Below, one piece after another: positions 7,862 through 17,189 of a stretch of DNA of 64,000 nucleotides. The DNA comes from SB11 sp964584305 (GTDB lineage Bacteria > Bacteroidota > Bacteroidia > UBA8524). Numbering within the stretch: position 1 is the stretch's first letter; each line of letters opens with the position of its first letter. The DNA lies in assembly GCA_964584305.1 (NCBI GenBank), contig CAZOZL010000001.1:186001-250000 (forward strand). Direction: 5' to 3'. Under the pieces are notes generated by a model. That model had not been told where the DNA came from, did no database searches, and worked only from the letters and a program-made list of their open reading frames with translations. The translations under genes and the position numbers were made by a program.

Positions 7862-8353
7862 ATGGTGAGCGAGAAAGAAATATGGAGCGCACTTGAGGAG
7901 GTGATGGATCCTGAAATACCTACTATTTCTTTGGTAGATTTAGGAATTATTACGGGTGTGAATGTGAAGGATAACGGTAATACTGTGAAGGTAGATATGA
8001 CCCCTACCTTTTCTGGCTGCCCCGCCCTGCGTATAATGGAGGAAATGGTGAAAGAACGCCTACAAAAAATGGATATTGCCCATATTGAGGTGGAAACTAC
8101 CTTTGATATAGCTTGGACTACTAACAGAATTACTGAAAAAGGAAAGCAAGCATTACTAAAACACGGTTTAGCCCCACCTGTTGAGCAAAAAGACGGCTAT
8201 ATAGAACTGGATGTATTAAGTGATGTAGCCTGCCCACACTGCAACAGCCGCAATACCGAAATGAAAACTCCTTTTGGACCAACTCTTTGCCGTGCCATGC
8301 ACTATTGCAATAATTGCTTGCAAGCATTTGAGCAATTTAAGCCCGTTTTTTAA
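7862..8353 (+). CDS. paaD: Phenylacetyl-CoA epoxidase assembly protein PaaD (MIP18/DUF59 family)
   Basis: A 163-residue protein with an N-terminal DUF59/MIP18 domain (VMDPEIPTISLVDLGII near residues 15-31, then TFSGCPALRIMEEMV) and a C-terminal zinc-ribbon-like module with CPHC and CNNC pairs. PaaD is required for epoxidase maturation, probably through Fe-S or metal insertion. Its stop overlaps the convergent stop of the next gene by 4 nt (TTAA at 8350-8353). Its last 53 bp are duplicated at 11757-11809 as part of a perfect 360-bp repeat. Confidence 0.93.
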   Translation: MVSEKEIWSALEEVMDPEIPTISLVDLGIITGVNVKDNGNTVKVDMTPTFSGCPALRIMEEMVKERLQKMDIAHIEVETTFDIAWTTNRITEKGKQALLKHGLAPPVEQKDGYIELDVLSDVACPHCNSRNTEMKTPFGPTLCRAMHYCNNCLQAFEQFKPVF

Positions 8354-8660
8354 CGGGTTATCTGTACTTTATTGGTATAGCTATTCCCCTCAATATCTTT
8401 AGTCATAATAACATAAATACCCGTAGGTAGGTGTTGTATGTTTATCTCTATTTTGGTTGAGTTATTTGTACTTTCTATTTTATACCTTCTACCCAAAACA
8501 TCATAAATGTCTATTTGCACTATATCTTCATCAGCCTCAATAGTGATACTTTTGCTTGCAGGGTTGGGGTATAGTTTCACTACACGTTTTGAAACCGATT
8601 TACTTGACAAATAATAACTACCAATTTTGATATAATTGGTTTTTGTTAATGAATCGGGAG
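8301..8660. repeat. Perfect 360-bp direct repeat, copy 1
   Basis: Identical base for base to 11757-12116. It spans the last 53 bp of paaD, the CCCGTT/AACGGG hairpin at the convergent stops (8342-8357), and the segment encoding the T9SS sorting domain of the minus-strand gene. Presence of paaD sequence marks this as the source copy. Confidence 0.97.
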
Positions 8661-11232
8661 AGCAAACTCCATTATTTATTTTTAGTGTAATACTATATTT
8701 TCCTGTATCATTAAAAATATAACTTCCGTTAATGCCTATAAAGATATTTCCTATTTTGCCTTCGTCTCCAAAATTCCACCAGCTATTGTAGGCGGTATCT
8801 GCCAAAGTAGTATTGGTAAAGTTTACTTTACTGCCCCTATATATTTCTAAACTATCAGCAGTAAAACCTACTACTGGTTGGCGATATACTTTTATATTGA
8901 TTGTGGCACTATCGCTACATCCTTCAATGTTAGTATAGTGGTATTCTATTTCATTAATTCCTATGTTGGTCAATGTAGCATTTAGCGTGCTATCTTTTAT
9001 TCCTTGCCCTTCCCAAACACCCCCTTTTGGTTGGGTTAAAGTATAAAGGGCAAAAGTTTCATCATTTTCACAAATAGCGGGGCTTTGCTTTAGGCTTATT
9101 TTTGGTATAGGCAATATCTTAAAACTTCCTACGCTAAGTCCTGTACAGCCCAAATTATCTATTATAGAAGCCGCATAGAAAGATGTTCCTAATTTTGCAT
9201 TTTGTGTACTTATTGAGACTGAATTTCCATTTCTTTGATATGAATCCCAATACACTTTATAGGGAGCTCTACCTCCTTGTGGATTTGCTGTTAGCTGTAT
9301 TGGTGTCCCTTGGCACACGCTTAAAGGGTGGCTAAATACAGCTTGAGGAGTAGATATTTTAACAGATACCGTTTTACTTATAGTGCAACTCCCATCAGTA
9401 ATGGTAAATATATATTGAGTGGGTATAGAAACTGTTTTTTCTATTTGGAGCTGCCCCATAGGAAAATCCACCCAGCTATATGTGGGTGAAATACTATCCA
9501 TAATAGTGGCTGCTAAATGGATACTATCGCCTTTGCAAATCAAGCTATCGCCACTAATAGTAATAATGGGGTGATAATTAACATTTTTTATTGAATCACG
9601 CATTTTACACCCAGCACTATCAGTCATTTCAACAAAGTAGTATTTTCCTTTTTTATTGGGGGCTATCAGTATTGTATCGCCTTGTTGCCCCGTTGACCAT
9701 TTATAAGTGAATGGCTGTTTCCCCAATGTTTCGGTAATAAAGGCTTTAAAAGGCATACTATTACAAACTGCCGAAGCAGCACTTTTTGCCCTTACTTTTA
9801 CAATATCTGCTGTGCGTACGTAAATAGAATCTGAATAGGTATAAAAATTACAATAGTTTACTAATGATGCAATAAGTGTAACCTTTATCCAGCCCGTGTC
9901 TTTAAAAACCTCGCTATGGGTGCTGCCATTTACATATTGTGTAGTAGTGTCTTTTTTTATAACCCATGTATATTTCATGTTTGGGCTAGTATTTTTTTTA
10001 TTAATTGAAAACTGTACCCTGCCACAACTACTACTTATAATAATGGCTGCGGAGTCTATAAACTTAACTCCCCCAGTATCAACGCCGTAGGTTTTTACTG
10101 TTCTACCCGCTATTGGGCAATCATTATTTTTTATATCAAGGGTAAATGCACTGGTAAATAATGTGGGCGTAATACTATCCGTAACATAATATACTGCAAC
10201 ATATTTATATCTTGTGCCTTCAACAAACTCTGCCTTTGCCCATTTAAAGTTGTGTTTTAAATTTATCGAATATTTTTTATTTAGATTATTATTTACCTCT
10301 ATTAACGCCGCTGATGTATCGCCAATACAGGCTTTAAAAACGTTTATCGGTTTTTGATAAGGTGTTGAACTATTTTGTTGGCTAATAACGCTTAACACTT
10401 GTTCGCTTTTTGATAGCCCCACTATTTGCATACTGCCATTTATTTTTCGCCAAGCCGTAGCCTCTACGCTTATAATAGTTACTTGATTTGCTACTGTGGG
10501 TCTAAACTCTATATTCCCCCTTAAAGTATCTAAATGAAAACCCGCTGGTCTTTTTCCTGTATCAGCAGGAAACCCAAGATACGACAAGGGTTTTTGAGAG
10601 CTTAACCCTGAGTTATAAGCTATTGGAGTGCCTTTGGTAGAAAGTGGATTAACTAATTTGTATGAAATAGAATCATTAGTTACCGTATCAATTGCCGAGA
10701 AATTAAGTATTTGGTCTTTACCTAAATGCAAATATGTTTGTAGGGGTAAATTGCCCCACTCTAAACTTGAGCCAACACATTTATTAAATGCCGCTTCAAT
10801 ATAAAATTTATTAAATGCCGTACTGGTATTAATAGCACGGACACGACAACATTGTGCCCAACTAAAAGTAACTTCACAACAGTTTAAAATACTTAAATCT
10901 ATAATTCCTTTATAAATATGTTGCACCAAACCGTACTTACTCTTGCCATTAGCAACACACTTGCTTCGCACTGTACACTGTTGCCCAATACCTGTAACAT
11001 CTTTTACTGACACTAATGTAAGGGTGAAATTACTAGTACCCGCACTGCAACTTGCCTTAATTGGAGTGTTTCCAAGCCCTATCCCATTACAGTCTCTAAT
11101 AATGGTTACGGTAACCTCATATTTTTGATTGCCTAAATTACGGTAGCTTATATTCCCTCCGCTAAGATGGTTTGAGTAACCTTTTGTAATAAAAATAAGG
11201 AGTGAAACGACTACAAGTATATATCTTTTCAT
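8350..11232 (-). CDS. Large secreted Ig/PKD-repeat protein with T9SS sorting domain (paralogue 1)
   Basis: A 960-residue predicted cell-surface or secreted protein. It has a signal peptide (residues 1-21), a Cys-rich N-terminal domain to about residue 150, several Ig-like repeats, a PKD domain near 800-860 (WWNFGDEG), and a C-terminal T9SS type A sorting domain from about residue 885 (LYPNPASKSI) ending in KVQITR. The N-terminal domain has the pattern YRDCNG, KSKC, CCEVTFSWAQCCR shared with the other loci here. Such proteins usually serve in adhesion or as surface scaffold; no enzymatic domain is visible. The 3' end lies inside the perfect repeat shared with the pseudogene at 11806. Confidence 0.85.
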   Translation of the reverse strand: MKRYILVVVSLLIFITKGYSNHLSGGNISYRNLGNQKYEVTVTIIRDCNGIGLGNTPIKASCSAGTSNFTLTLVSVKDVTGIGQQCTVRSKCVANGKSKYGLVQHIYKGIIDLSILNCCEVTFSWAQCCRVRAINTSTAFNKFYIEAAFNKCVGSSLEWGNLPLQTYLHLGKDQILNFSAIDTVTNDSISYKLVNPLSTKGTPIAYNSGLSSQKPLSYLGFPADTGKRPAGFHLDTLRGNIEFRPTVANQVTIISVEATAWRKINGSMQIVGLSKSEQVLSVISQQNSSTPYQKPINVFKACIGDTSAALIEVNNNLNKKYSINLKHNFKWAKAEFVEGTRYKYVAVYYVTDSITPTLFTSAFTLDIKNNDCPIAGRTVKTYGVDTGGVKFIDSAAIIISSSCGRVQFSINKKNTSPNMKYTWVIKKDTTTQYVNGSTHSEVFKDTGWIKVTLIASLVNYCNFYTYSDSIYVRTADIVKVRAKSAASAVCNSMPFKAFITETLGKQPFTYKWSTGQQGDTILIAPNKKGKYYFVEMTDSAGCKMRDSIKNVNYHPIITISGDSLICKGDSIHLAATIMDSISPTYSWVDFPMGQLQIEKTVSIPTQYIFTITDGSCTISKTVSVKISTPQAVFSHPLSVCQGTPIQLTANPQGGRAPYKVYWDSYQRNGNSVSISTQNAKLGTSFYAASIIDNLGCTGLSVGSFKILPIPKISLKQSPAICENDETFALYTLTQPKGGVWEGQGIKDSTLNATLTNIGINEIEYHYTNIEGCSDSATINIKVYRQPVVGFTADSLEIYRGSKVNFTNTTLADTAYNSWWNFGDEGKIGNIFIGINGSYIFNDTGKYSITLKINNGVCSPDSLTKTNYIKIGSYYLSSKSVSKRVVKLYPNPASKSITIEADEDIVQIDIYDVLGRRYKIESTNNSTKIEINIQHLPTGIYVIMTKDIEGNSYTNKVQITR

Positions 11233-11314
11233 ACATCAAATACTTTGACATAACTAATGTATCAAGATTGTTTTGATGCTGCACTATAAGAAGTGTTTGA
11301 TTACACAACGCTGA

Positions 11315-11756
11315 CTATAAAATGAAATGAAAATGACAAATCATTATATTTTTAACCCCTAATATATTAAACTCGTTAATTGCTGCGGGAGAAGAATTTT
11401 TAGGGGCTAAGCACCTATTATAGAGTGTTTCAGTATAATAATATTGAGCAGTAGCCCCTGTTGTGATGGCTACATTTCTACAACAGTCCCTCCAACTAAA
11501 TGTGAAATCACAGCAACTATTACTGGGCATTTTAAAACCGCCACTATAAATATGTTTTTCAAAACCATAAGGATAAACCCCTCTGCTATATACGCTTTTT
11601 AGGTTACATTTTTGTCCTATACCTGTAACATCAATTATAGTACCTATAGTAAGAGTTACTGGCAAATGTATCACAAGCCGATGTTATAGTAATTGGTGTA
11701 CTATTGCCTAATTTAATACCCTTGCAGTCTCTATACACTACCAGTTTTATACTAAG
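11315..11756 (-). pseudogene. 5' remnant of a fifth paralogue of the PKD/T9SS family
   Basis: Encodes only part of the Cys-rich N-terminal domain: YRDCKGIKLGN, then VTGIGQKC, then CCDFTFSWRDCCRN. The signal peptide is missing, because the sequence is cut at 11756 exactly where the 360-bp repeat copy begins. A frameshift near 11655 splits the remaining frame, and a stop at 11315 follows a few unrelated residues. It is a both-ends-truncated gene fragment. Confidence 0.85.
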
Positions 11757-12116
11757 ACTATTGCAATAATTGCTTGCAAGCATTTGAGCAATTTAAGCCC
11801 GTTTTTTAACGGGTTATCTGTACTTTATTGGTATAGCTATTCCCCTCAATATCTTTAGTCATAATAACATAAATACCCGTAGGTAGGTGTTGTATGTTTA
11901 TCTCTATTTTGGTTGAGTTATTTGTACTTTCTATTTTATACCTTCTACCCAAAACATCATAAATGTCTATTTGCACTATATCTTCATCAGCCTCAATAGT
12001 GATACTTTTGCTTGCAGGGTTGGGGTATAGTTTCACTACACGTTTTGAAACCGATTTACTTGACAAATAATAACTACCAATTTTGATATAATTGGTTTTT
12101 GTTAATGAATCGGGAG
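11757..12116. repeat. Perfect 360-bp direct repeat, copy 2 (with paaD tail)
   Basis: Identical to 8301-8660. The first 53 bp are the end of paaD without the rest of that gene, so this copy was pasted in. Identity ends at 12116; beyond it the sequence follows the paralogue at 14712 rather than paralogue 1. Confidence 0.97.
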
Positions 12117-14573
12117 GGCAAATAGTGTTTTTAACCCATAGCTTTACAGTGTATTTACCTGTATCAGCATATTTATATGAAGCATTGGTGGTAAGCTGAA
12201 TGTTATTAGTTTTACCAAAATCACCCATATCCCATCGGTTTGAAAGGCTTGAAGCATTTGGCGTAGAGTTAATAAAATCAATAGTATCATTAGGTAAGCC
12301 TATGGTTTTTAGTGCTACGAAGCTCGCCTTTTGGTGCCTTACAACAGTTACTTGCATGGTGCTTGTATCCATACAGCCTGTTGCAGTATCTCTATACAAG
12401 TATCCTATTTTATTTACACCTAACAATGCCGCTTGAGGAGAAAAAGTGGAATCATTTATTATCCCTTGACCAAACCATACTCCACCTATGGGAGAACCCT
12501 TAACAGTAAAATTAACAGTGTTTCGGGTTTCACAATAGGGTCCACTGGGTGTAAGAGTTATATTTGGTAGTGCGTTTACTGTTATATTTTTGAAGGCAGA
12601 GTCTTCACATCTAAACCCATCTTTAATTTTTACAGAAATAGTAAAACTCCCCGCGCTGTGTTTTGGATAAATAGTTAAACTATCGCCAATAATGCCACTG
12701 GGTTGCCATGTTGCTTTAATGGGGGCTTGCCCTCCACTAATATTTGCTATAAGCTGTATAGTATCATTAATACAATATTTATTTTTGCTACTTATATTTA
12801 CTTGTGGATTAAGTACCGTTACAAAAAACGAAGTATCTGCTTTGCACCCAAAACTATCTACTAACGAAAAGGTATAATTTTTTGATACTGTTGGTGTATC
12901 TACTAAAAATAAATTATTTTTTGAATAGCCTACCCACTCATATGTTGGGTTAATAGCACCTGAAAGCACTGCTTTTGTACCAAACGGCTGATTATAACAC
13001 GTTTTTGAAGGAGCAGTAATAAATATTTTTGGTTGAAAGACTCCAACAACAACAGTATCAATTGCTCTACATAAATTGCTGTCAATTATAACGACTCTAA
13101 TATTTTGGGGGGATGTCCCCGATTTAACAAATGCAGTGGACGAAGTATCTCCAGTTGACCATGATATATTAAATGGCTTCAGCCCATTACTAATATTAAC
13201 GATATTAACGGTATCTGAAGCGGCACATATATTTTTATCACTACTCGCTTTCACAGAGAAGAACCTTTCTTTGCCAATATATACAGAGTCTATCACTTCT
13301 CTGCTACAATATCCGTCAGCTTTAACAGTAAGTTTTATGAAATGCTAGCCAGTATCTTTGAGTTCCTTATTAACATTACTTACCCCATTAATAATAGTTG
13401 TATCATTTGGTCCCCATATTTGCCACGTAGTATCATTTAATCTTATACCTGTGAAGTTATTAACACGACCGTTTAAGTTCCTACAGTTTAAAGACTTTGT
13501 AAGTAAAATGGCGTTAGGTATTTTAATTGTAGGTTGTAAATAAAATGTTTTTTCTGTTCTCCCTGGAAGTGGACAATGGTTGTCTTCAGCAAAGATTTTA
13601 ATTTCATACTTCTCAGGTTTCCCTGACAACATTGTAGAGTCGACTATTCCACACACCCTAAGAATAGGTTTTGATGGTGTTGTACCTACACTGGTAATAG
13701 TCGCATTAGGTATATTGTGAACATAGCTAATCTTTACGGTATCAGATGAATTACTATCTACTACCTGGATATCATAACAATAAGTCCCAGTAACGCCACA
13801 ATTAACAGGTATTTCTGAACTTTGGCTATATAAAAATTCGGGAGAAAGATTATTAGCACTGTTTATTATTAATACTTGAACATCCCTAATAACATAACCT
13901 ATTTTCTCAAAAACTCCATTTATCCTTCTCCACTCTGTAAGTTTTACTGTTACTACAGTTGCCTCATTAGTAATTACTGGTTTAAACCTCATATTGCTAC
14001 TAAGTGAATCAAAATGAAACCCTTGTGGTAAGGGTAGACTTTGGTTAGGAAAGCCTGCAAAAGTTAATGGTCTCTCTTTTGAAAACTTCCCTATATATGG
14101 CAAGTCACTTAATGAGTCTCGTAATGGGTTTATCCTTTCGTAGGTTATAAAGTCACCATCTATAGAGTCGTATGCGCTGTTAGATAGAGTAATGTTACTA
14201 CCTACGGGCACTAAAAAAGTTGGGTGAGAGTGGAATTTTGGAGAAGAATTTTTAGAAGCCTTGCATATATCAATCTCACTTTCAATATAATGAAAATGCC
14301 CTCCTGAACCTGTTGTTATAGCATAATTCCTGCAACACCCACCATAACTGATATTAATTTACCACCAACAAGCTCAGATTTACATTCTGTCTTTATACGA
14401 AAAATATGTCCTTTAACTCCTATACCGTTACAGTCTCTGTATACTGATAAGGTAATATCGAAACTATCATTGCCAACATATTCATACGTAATAGCAGTAC
14501 TCATTATGTGAGTAGCTTTAACACTAAAAAAAGAAATGAATAAAGTAATTAATGCAACAGTTATTTTCTTCAT
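11806..14573 (-). pseudogene. Inactivated PKD/T9SS-family gene (paralogue 2), mosaic
   Basis: Would encode about 920 residues but carries two lesions. Near 14343-14354 the segment joining GGKLIS to YGGCCRNYAITTG is missing about 45 residues and the frame changes. At 13345-13347 an in-frame TAG stands where the family has Trp (KDTGW). On both sides of that TAG the frame is open and family-like. The N-terminus (from the ATG at 14573) has an intact signal peptide. The PKD region is about 93% identical in DNA to paralogue 3 (15000-15300), while the last 311 bp are identical to paralogue 1. Fragments of it read as separate open frames but are one broken gene. Confidence 0.85.
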
Positions 14574-14711
14574 AATATACAGTCAAAGATATACTATGAA
14601 AGCCGTTTTTACAAGCATGAGGATTGTTGTTTAATCAAAAAAAGCAATGCAGTTAATAATCTTTCCATAAACAATTTAGAGGGCTGCAGTATTGGTTATT
14701 TATATAAACAC

Positions 14712-17180
14712 TTATTTATTTACACCCATTTTTTGGGTGAGATATAGTCCATTTTTTAATCTAATTTCTACTATATAAATACCTTGAAGAAATTGGGAGA
14801 CATTAATTGAAACTATTTTTATATTATCTTTTAATTGTCTTGAGGATATTTTTTTACCCGTAACATCATATATATATATATGTTCTATATCTCCATCAGC
14901 TTCAATAGTGATACTTTTGCTTGCTGGATTGGGGTATAGCTTCACTACAAGTTTTGAAACCGATTTACTTGACAAATAATAACTGCCAATTTTGATATAA
15001 TTGGTTTTTGTTAATGAATCAGGCGGACAAATAGAATCGTTTACCCATAGCTTTACGGTGTATTTACCTGTATCAGTATATTTGTACGAAGCATTGGGGG
15101 TAAGCTGTATATTATTAGTTTTACCAAAATCACCCATATCCCATCGGGTTGAGAGGCTTGAAGCATTTGGTGTTGTATTTATAAAATCAATAGTATCATT
15201 GGGTAAGCCTATGGTTTTTAGTGCTGTAAAGTCTGCCTTAGGTTGTTTACTTATAGTTGCTTGTGTGGTCGCCACATTTTGGCAGCCCGTTGTGGTGTCT
15301 TCAAATAAGTAAGAGATAGTATGTACACCGATAGTTGCAGTTTGAGGAGAAAAAGTAGAATCATTAATAATTCCTTGCCCTGACCACACCCCACCTATCG
15401 GTGTAACTTTGGTATTGAGACTTATACTGTTTGCCGATTCACAATAAATGCCGATAGGCAAAATAGCGATATTTGGTAGTGGATTGGCAGTGATAAAAAC
15501 CGTATCAGTATAGCCTATACAATAATTGCTATCAACTATAAATGCTTGGTAGGTTTTATTTTTGTTTACAGTGGTTTTAAAAATAGTTGTAGCGGCTACT
15601 TCAAAAGGTGATGCGCTTTGGCTAACCTCTCGCCAACTATAAGTGTATGGTGCTACTCCATTTAATGGGTAAGCAAATATTTCAATACTATCGTTTCCGC
15701 AAATAGAGGTATCACTTTTTGTATTAAACTGTAAACGGTATTGTGGGGCAATAAATACAGAATCTGTAAGGGTGTATGTACAGGGGGTATTAGTAGCTTT
15801 TATGTGTACAAAAAATTTCTTCCATCCGCTACCTTTAAAAAATAACCGTGCAGTATCATTAGTAGAGTTTGAGATACTATCTTCATCATACACTTCTAAT
15901 GATAAACCCGCTAAACCAGCAGTATTTTTAAGGTTTAAAATTATATTTGCCGACCCACAGTTGGCTGTTTTAGAAAGCACTTCTATATGGGTAGAATCGA
16001 GTGGTTTTTTTGCTGTGAAAGTAAAAGTGCATCTATTTCTACCCCTTATAACACAAGTATAATTACTAACAAATACCGTAAACGAATAAGGATTATTTCT
16101 TATTTGACTATTTGTAGGCGTGAAACAAACTTGAGCCGTTGCCAGCCTTCCTTTTCGCCCATAAGTAACTGTTGCCCCAGTGGGTAAACTTATAACATTT
16201 AAATAGGTAGTATCCTTTTTATCACCATCGTCAGTTTCAAAATTTATACAGGTTTTTTGGTTGGCACAGGCTATTGCTGATTGCCCACTTATTGTAGGGG
16301 TTTTATTATTGGGTGCTGGCACTACACGAACCGTGTTTTCTAAACGGGTGGTACCCACCACTTCCATTTTACCATTTACTTTGCGGTATTCTTTTGCTTC
16401 TATACAAAACACTGTAACTTGACTTTGTTTCGTCGGTCTAAATTTCAGATTACTGGTTTGTTTATCAAAATGAAAACCTGCGGGAAGGTTCAACCCTGGA
16501 TTTGGAAATCCTAAATAACTAAAGGGTCTTTGAGCAGAATAAAAACTAGTATAGGGAACTTTGTTGGTGCTACTGCTATAAATATCGGCTAGTTCATACG
16601 CCACTGAATCTGTTTTATCTATAGTATCACCAAGAAATGTACTCATTAACACATCTTGCCTCACAGGTATTAATAAGCGTGGCTCCAAATCAGCTTGTAA
16701 TGAGGTATTCATGCCAAAACATTTATTTACCAAAGCATAGTTATAGTGTACTGTCCCTCCCGCTCCTGTTGTGATTGAAGAATTTCGAGCAGGTCCTTCG
16801 TAACCAAAAATATACTCGCAAGCACCGCCACTTATGTTTACAGTGTCTTTATAAATTATTTTATCAAATCCGTAGGTTGTGCCACCATTGCATTTGCTTT
16901 TGAAATTACAGCTTAAATACGCCCCTGTTATATCAGTTACAGAAACTCTTTTTGCCAATGAGGTAAACAACCCTGTTGATTTTCCTCTAATTTCTATACG
17001 TGCCGTATCAGGGTGTGTTCCGCACTCTTTATAAAGGGTTAATATTATCTCGTAGGTTACAGAATCAATAGCTTTGTATCCCACATGAGACCCCACTATG
17101 CCCGTGGCTTTGGCTTGTTGTAAAAACATCAATGAGGAAATAAATAGTATTAGCGAGATAGACTTTTTAAGTAGGCACAT
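14712..17180 (-). CDS. Large secreted Ig/PKD-repeat protein with T9SS sorting domain (paralogue 3)
   Basis: An 822-residue protein with a signal peptide (about residues 1-25), the family Cys-rich N-terminal domain, Ig-like repeats, a PKD domain near 665-730 (RWDMGDFGKTNN) and a T9SS type A sorting domain around residue 750 (LYPNPASKSI). In the N-terminal domain the CC pair of the family motif is replaced (FGYEGPARN instead of FGYSECCRG), so one predicted disulfide pair is lost. It starts 9 bp after the stop of paralogue 4, suggesting one transcript from 20.5 to 14.7 kb. The N-terminal DNA is nearly identical to paralogue 4. Confidence 0.85.
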   Translation of the reverse strand: MCLLKKSISLILFISSLMFLQQAKATGIVGSHVGYKAIDSVTYEIILTLYKECGTHPDTARIEIRGKSTGLFTSLAKRVSVTDITGAYLSCNFKSKCNGGTTYGFDKIIYKDTVNISGGACEYIFGYEGPARNSSITTGAGGTVHYNYALVNKCFGMNTSLQADLEPRLLIPVRQDVLMSTFLGDTIDKTDSVAYELADIYSSSTNKVPYTSFYSAQRPFSYLGFPNPGLNLPAGFHFDKQTSNLKFRPTKQSQVTVFCIEAKEYRKVNGKMEVVGTTRLENTVRVVPAPNNKTPTISGQSAIACANQKTCINFETDDGDKKDTTYLNVISLPTGATVTYGRKGRLATAQVCFTPTNSQIRNNPYSFTVFVSNYTCVIRGRNRCTFTFTAKKPLDSTHIEVLSKTANCGSANIILNLKNTAGLAGLSLEVYDEDSISNSTNDTARLFFKGSGWKKFFVHIKATNTPCTYTLTDSVFIAPQYRLQFNTKSDTSICGNDSIEIFAYPLNGVAPYTYSWREVSQSASPFEVAATTIFKTTVNKNKTYQAFIVDSNYCIGYTDTVFITANPLPNIAILPIGIYCESANSISLNTKVTPIGGVWSGQGIINDSTFSPQTATIGVHTISYLFEDTTTGCQNVATTQATISKQPKADFTALKTIGLPNDTIDFINTTPNASSLSTRWDMGDFGKTNNIQLTPNASYKYTDTGKYTVKLWVNDSICPPDSLTKTNYIKIGSYYLSSKSVSKLVVKLYPNPASKSITIEADGDIEHIYIYDVTGKKISSRQLKDNIKIVSINVSQFLQGIYIVEIRLKNGLYLTQKMGVNK
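16804..17095. repeat. Near-identical 5' segment shared with paralogue 4, copy 1
   Basis: About 290 bp, roughly 93% identical by eye to 20146-20437. It encodes the N-terminal domain stretch from SHxGYKAIDSVTYE to ACEYIFGY. Confidence 0.85.
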
Positions 17181-17189
17181 AAAATAGTT

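Noticed and set aside
11315..14573. Four separate small genes (119, 496, 288 and 85 residues)
   Set aside because: They are pieces of one remnant and one pseudogene: family order is kept and the breaks are a stop codon, a deletion and the repeat junction.
8301..15212. A simple 3456-bp tandem duplication
   Set aside because: Identity stops at 12116 and the sequence then resembles paralogue 3, so the second unit is not a copy of the first.
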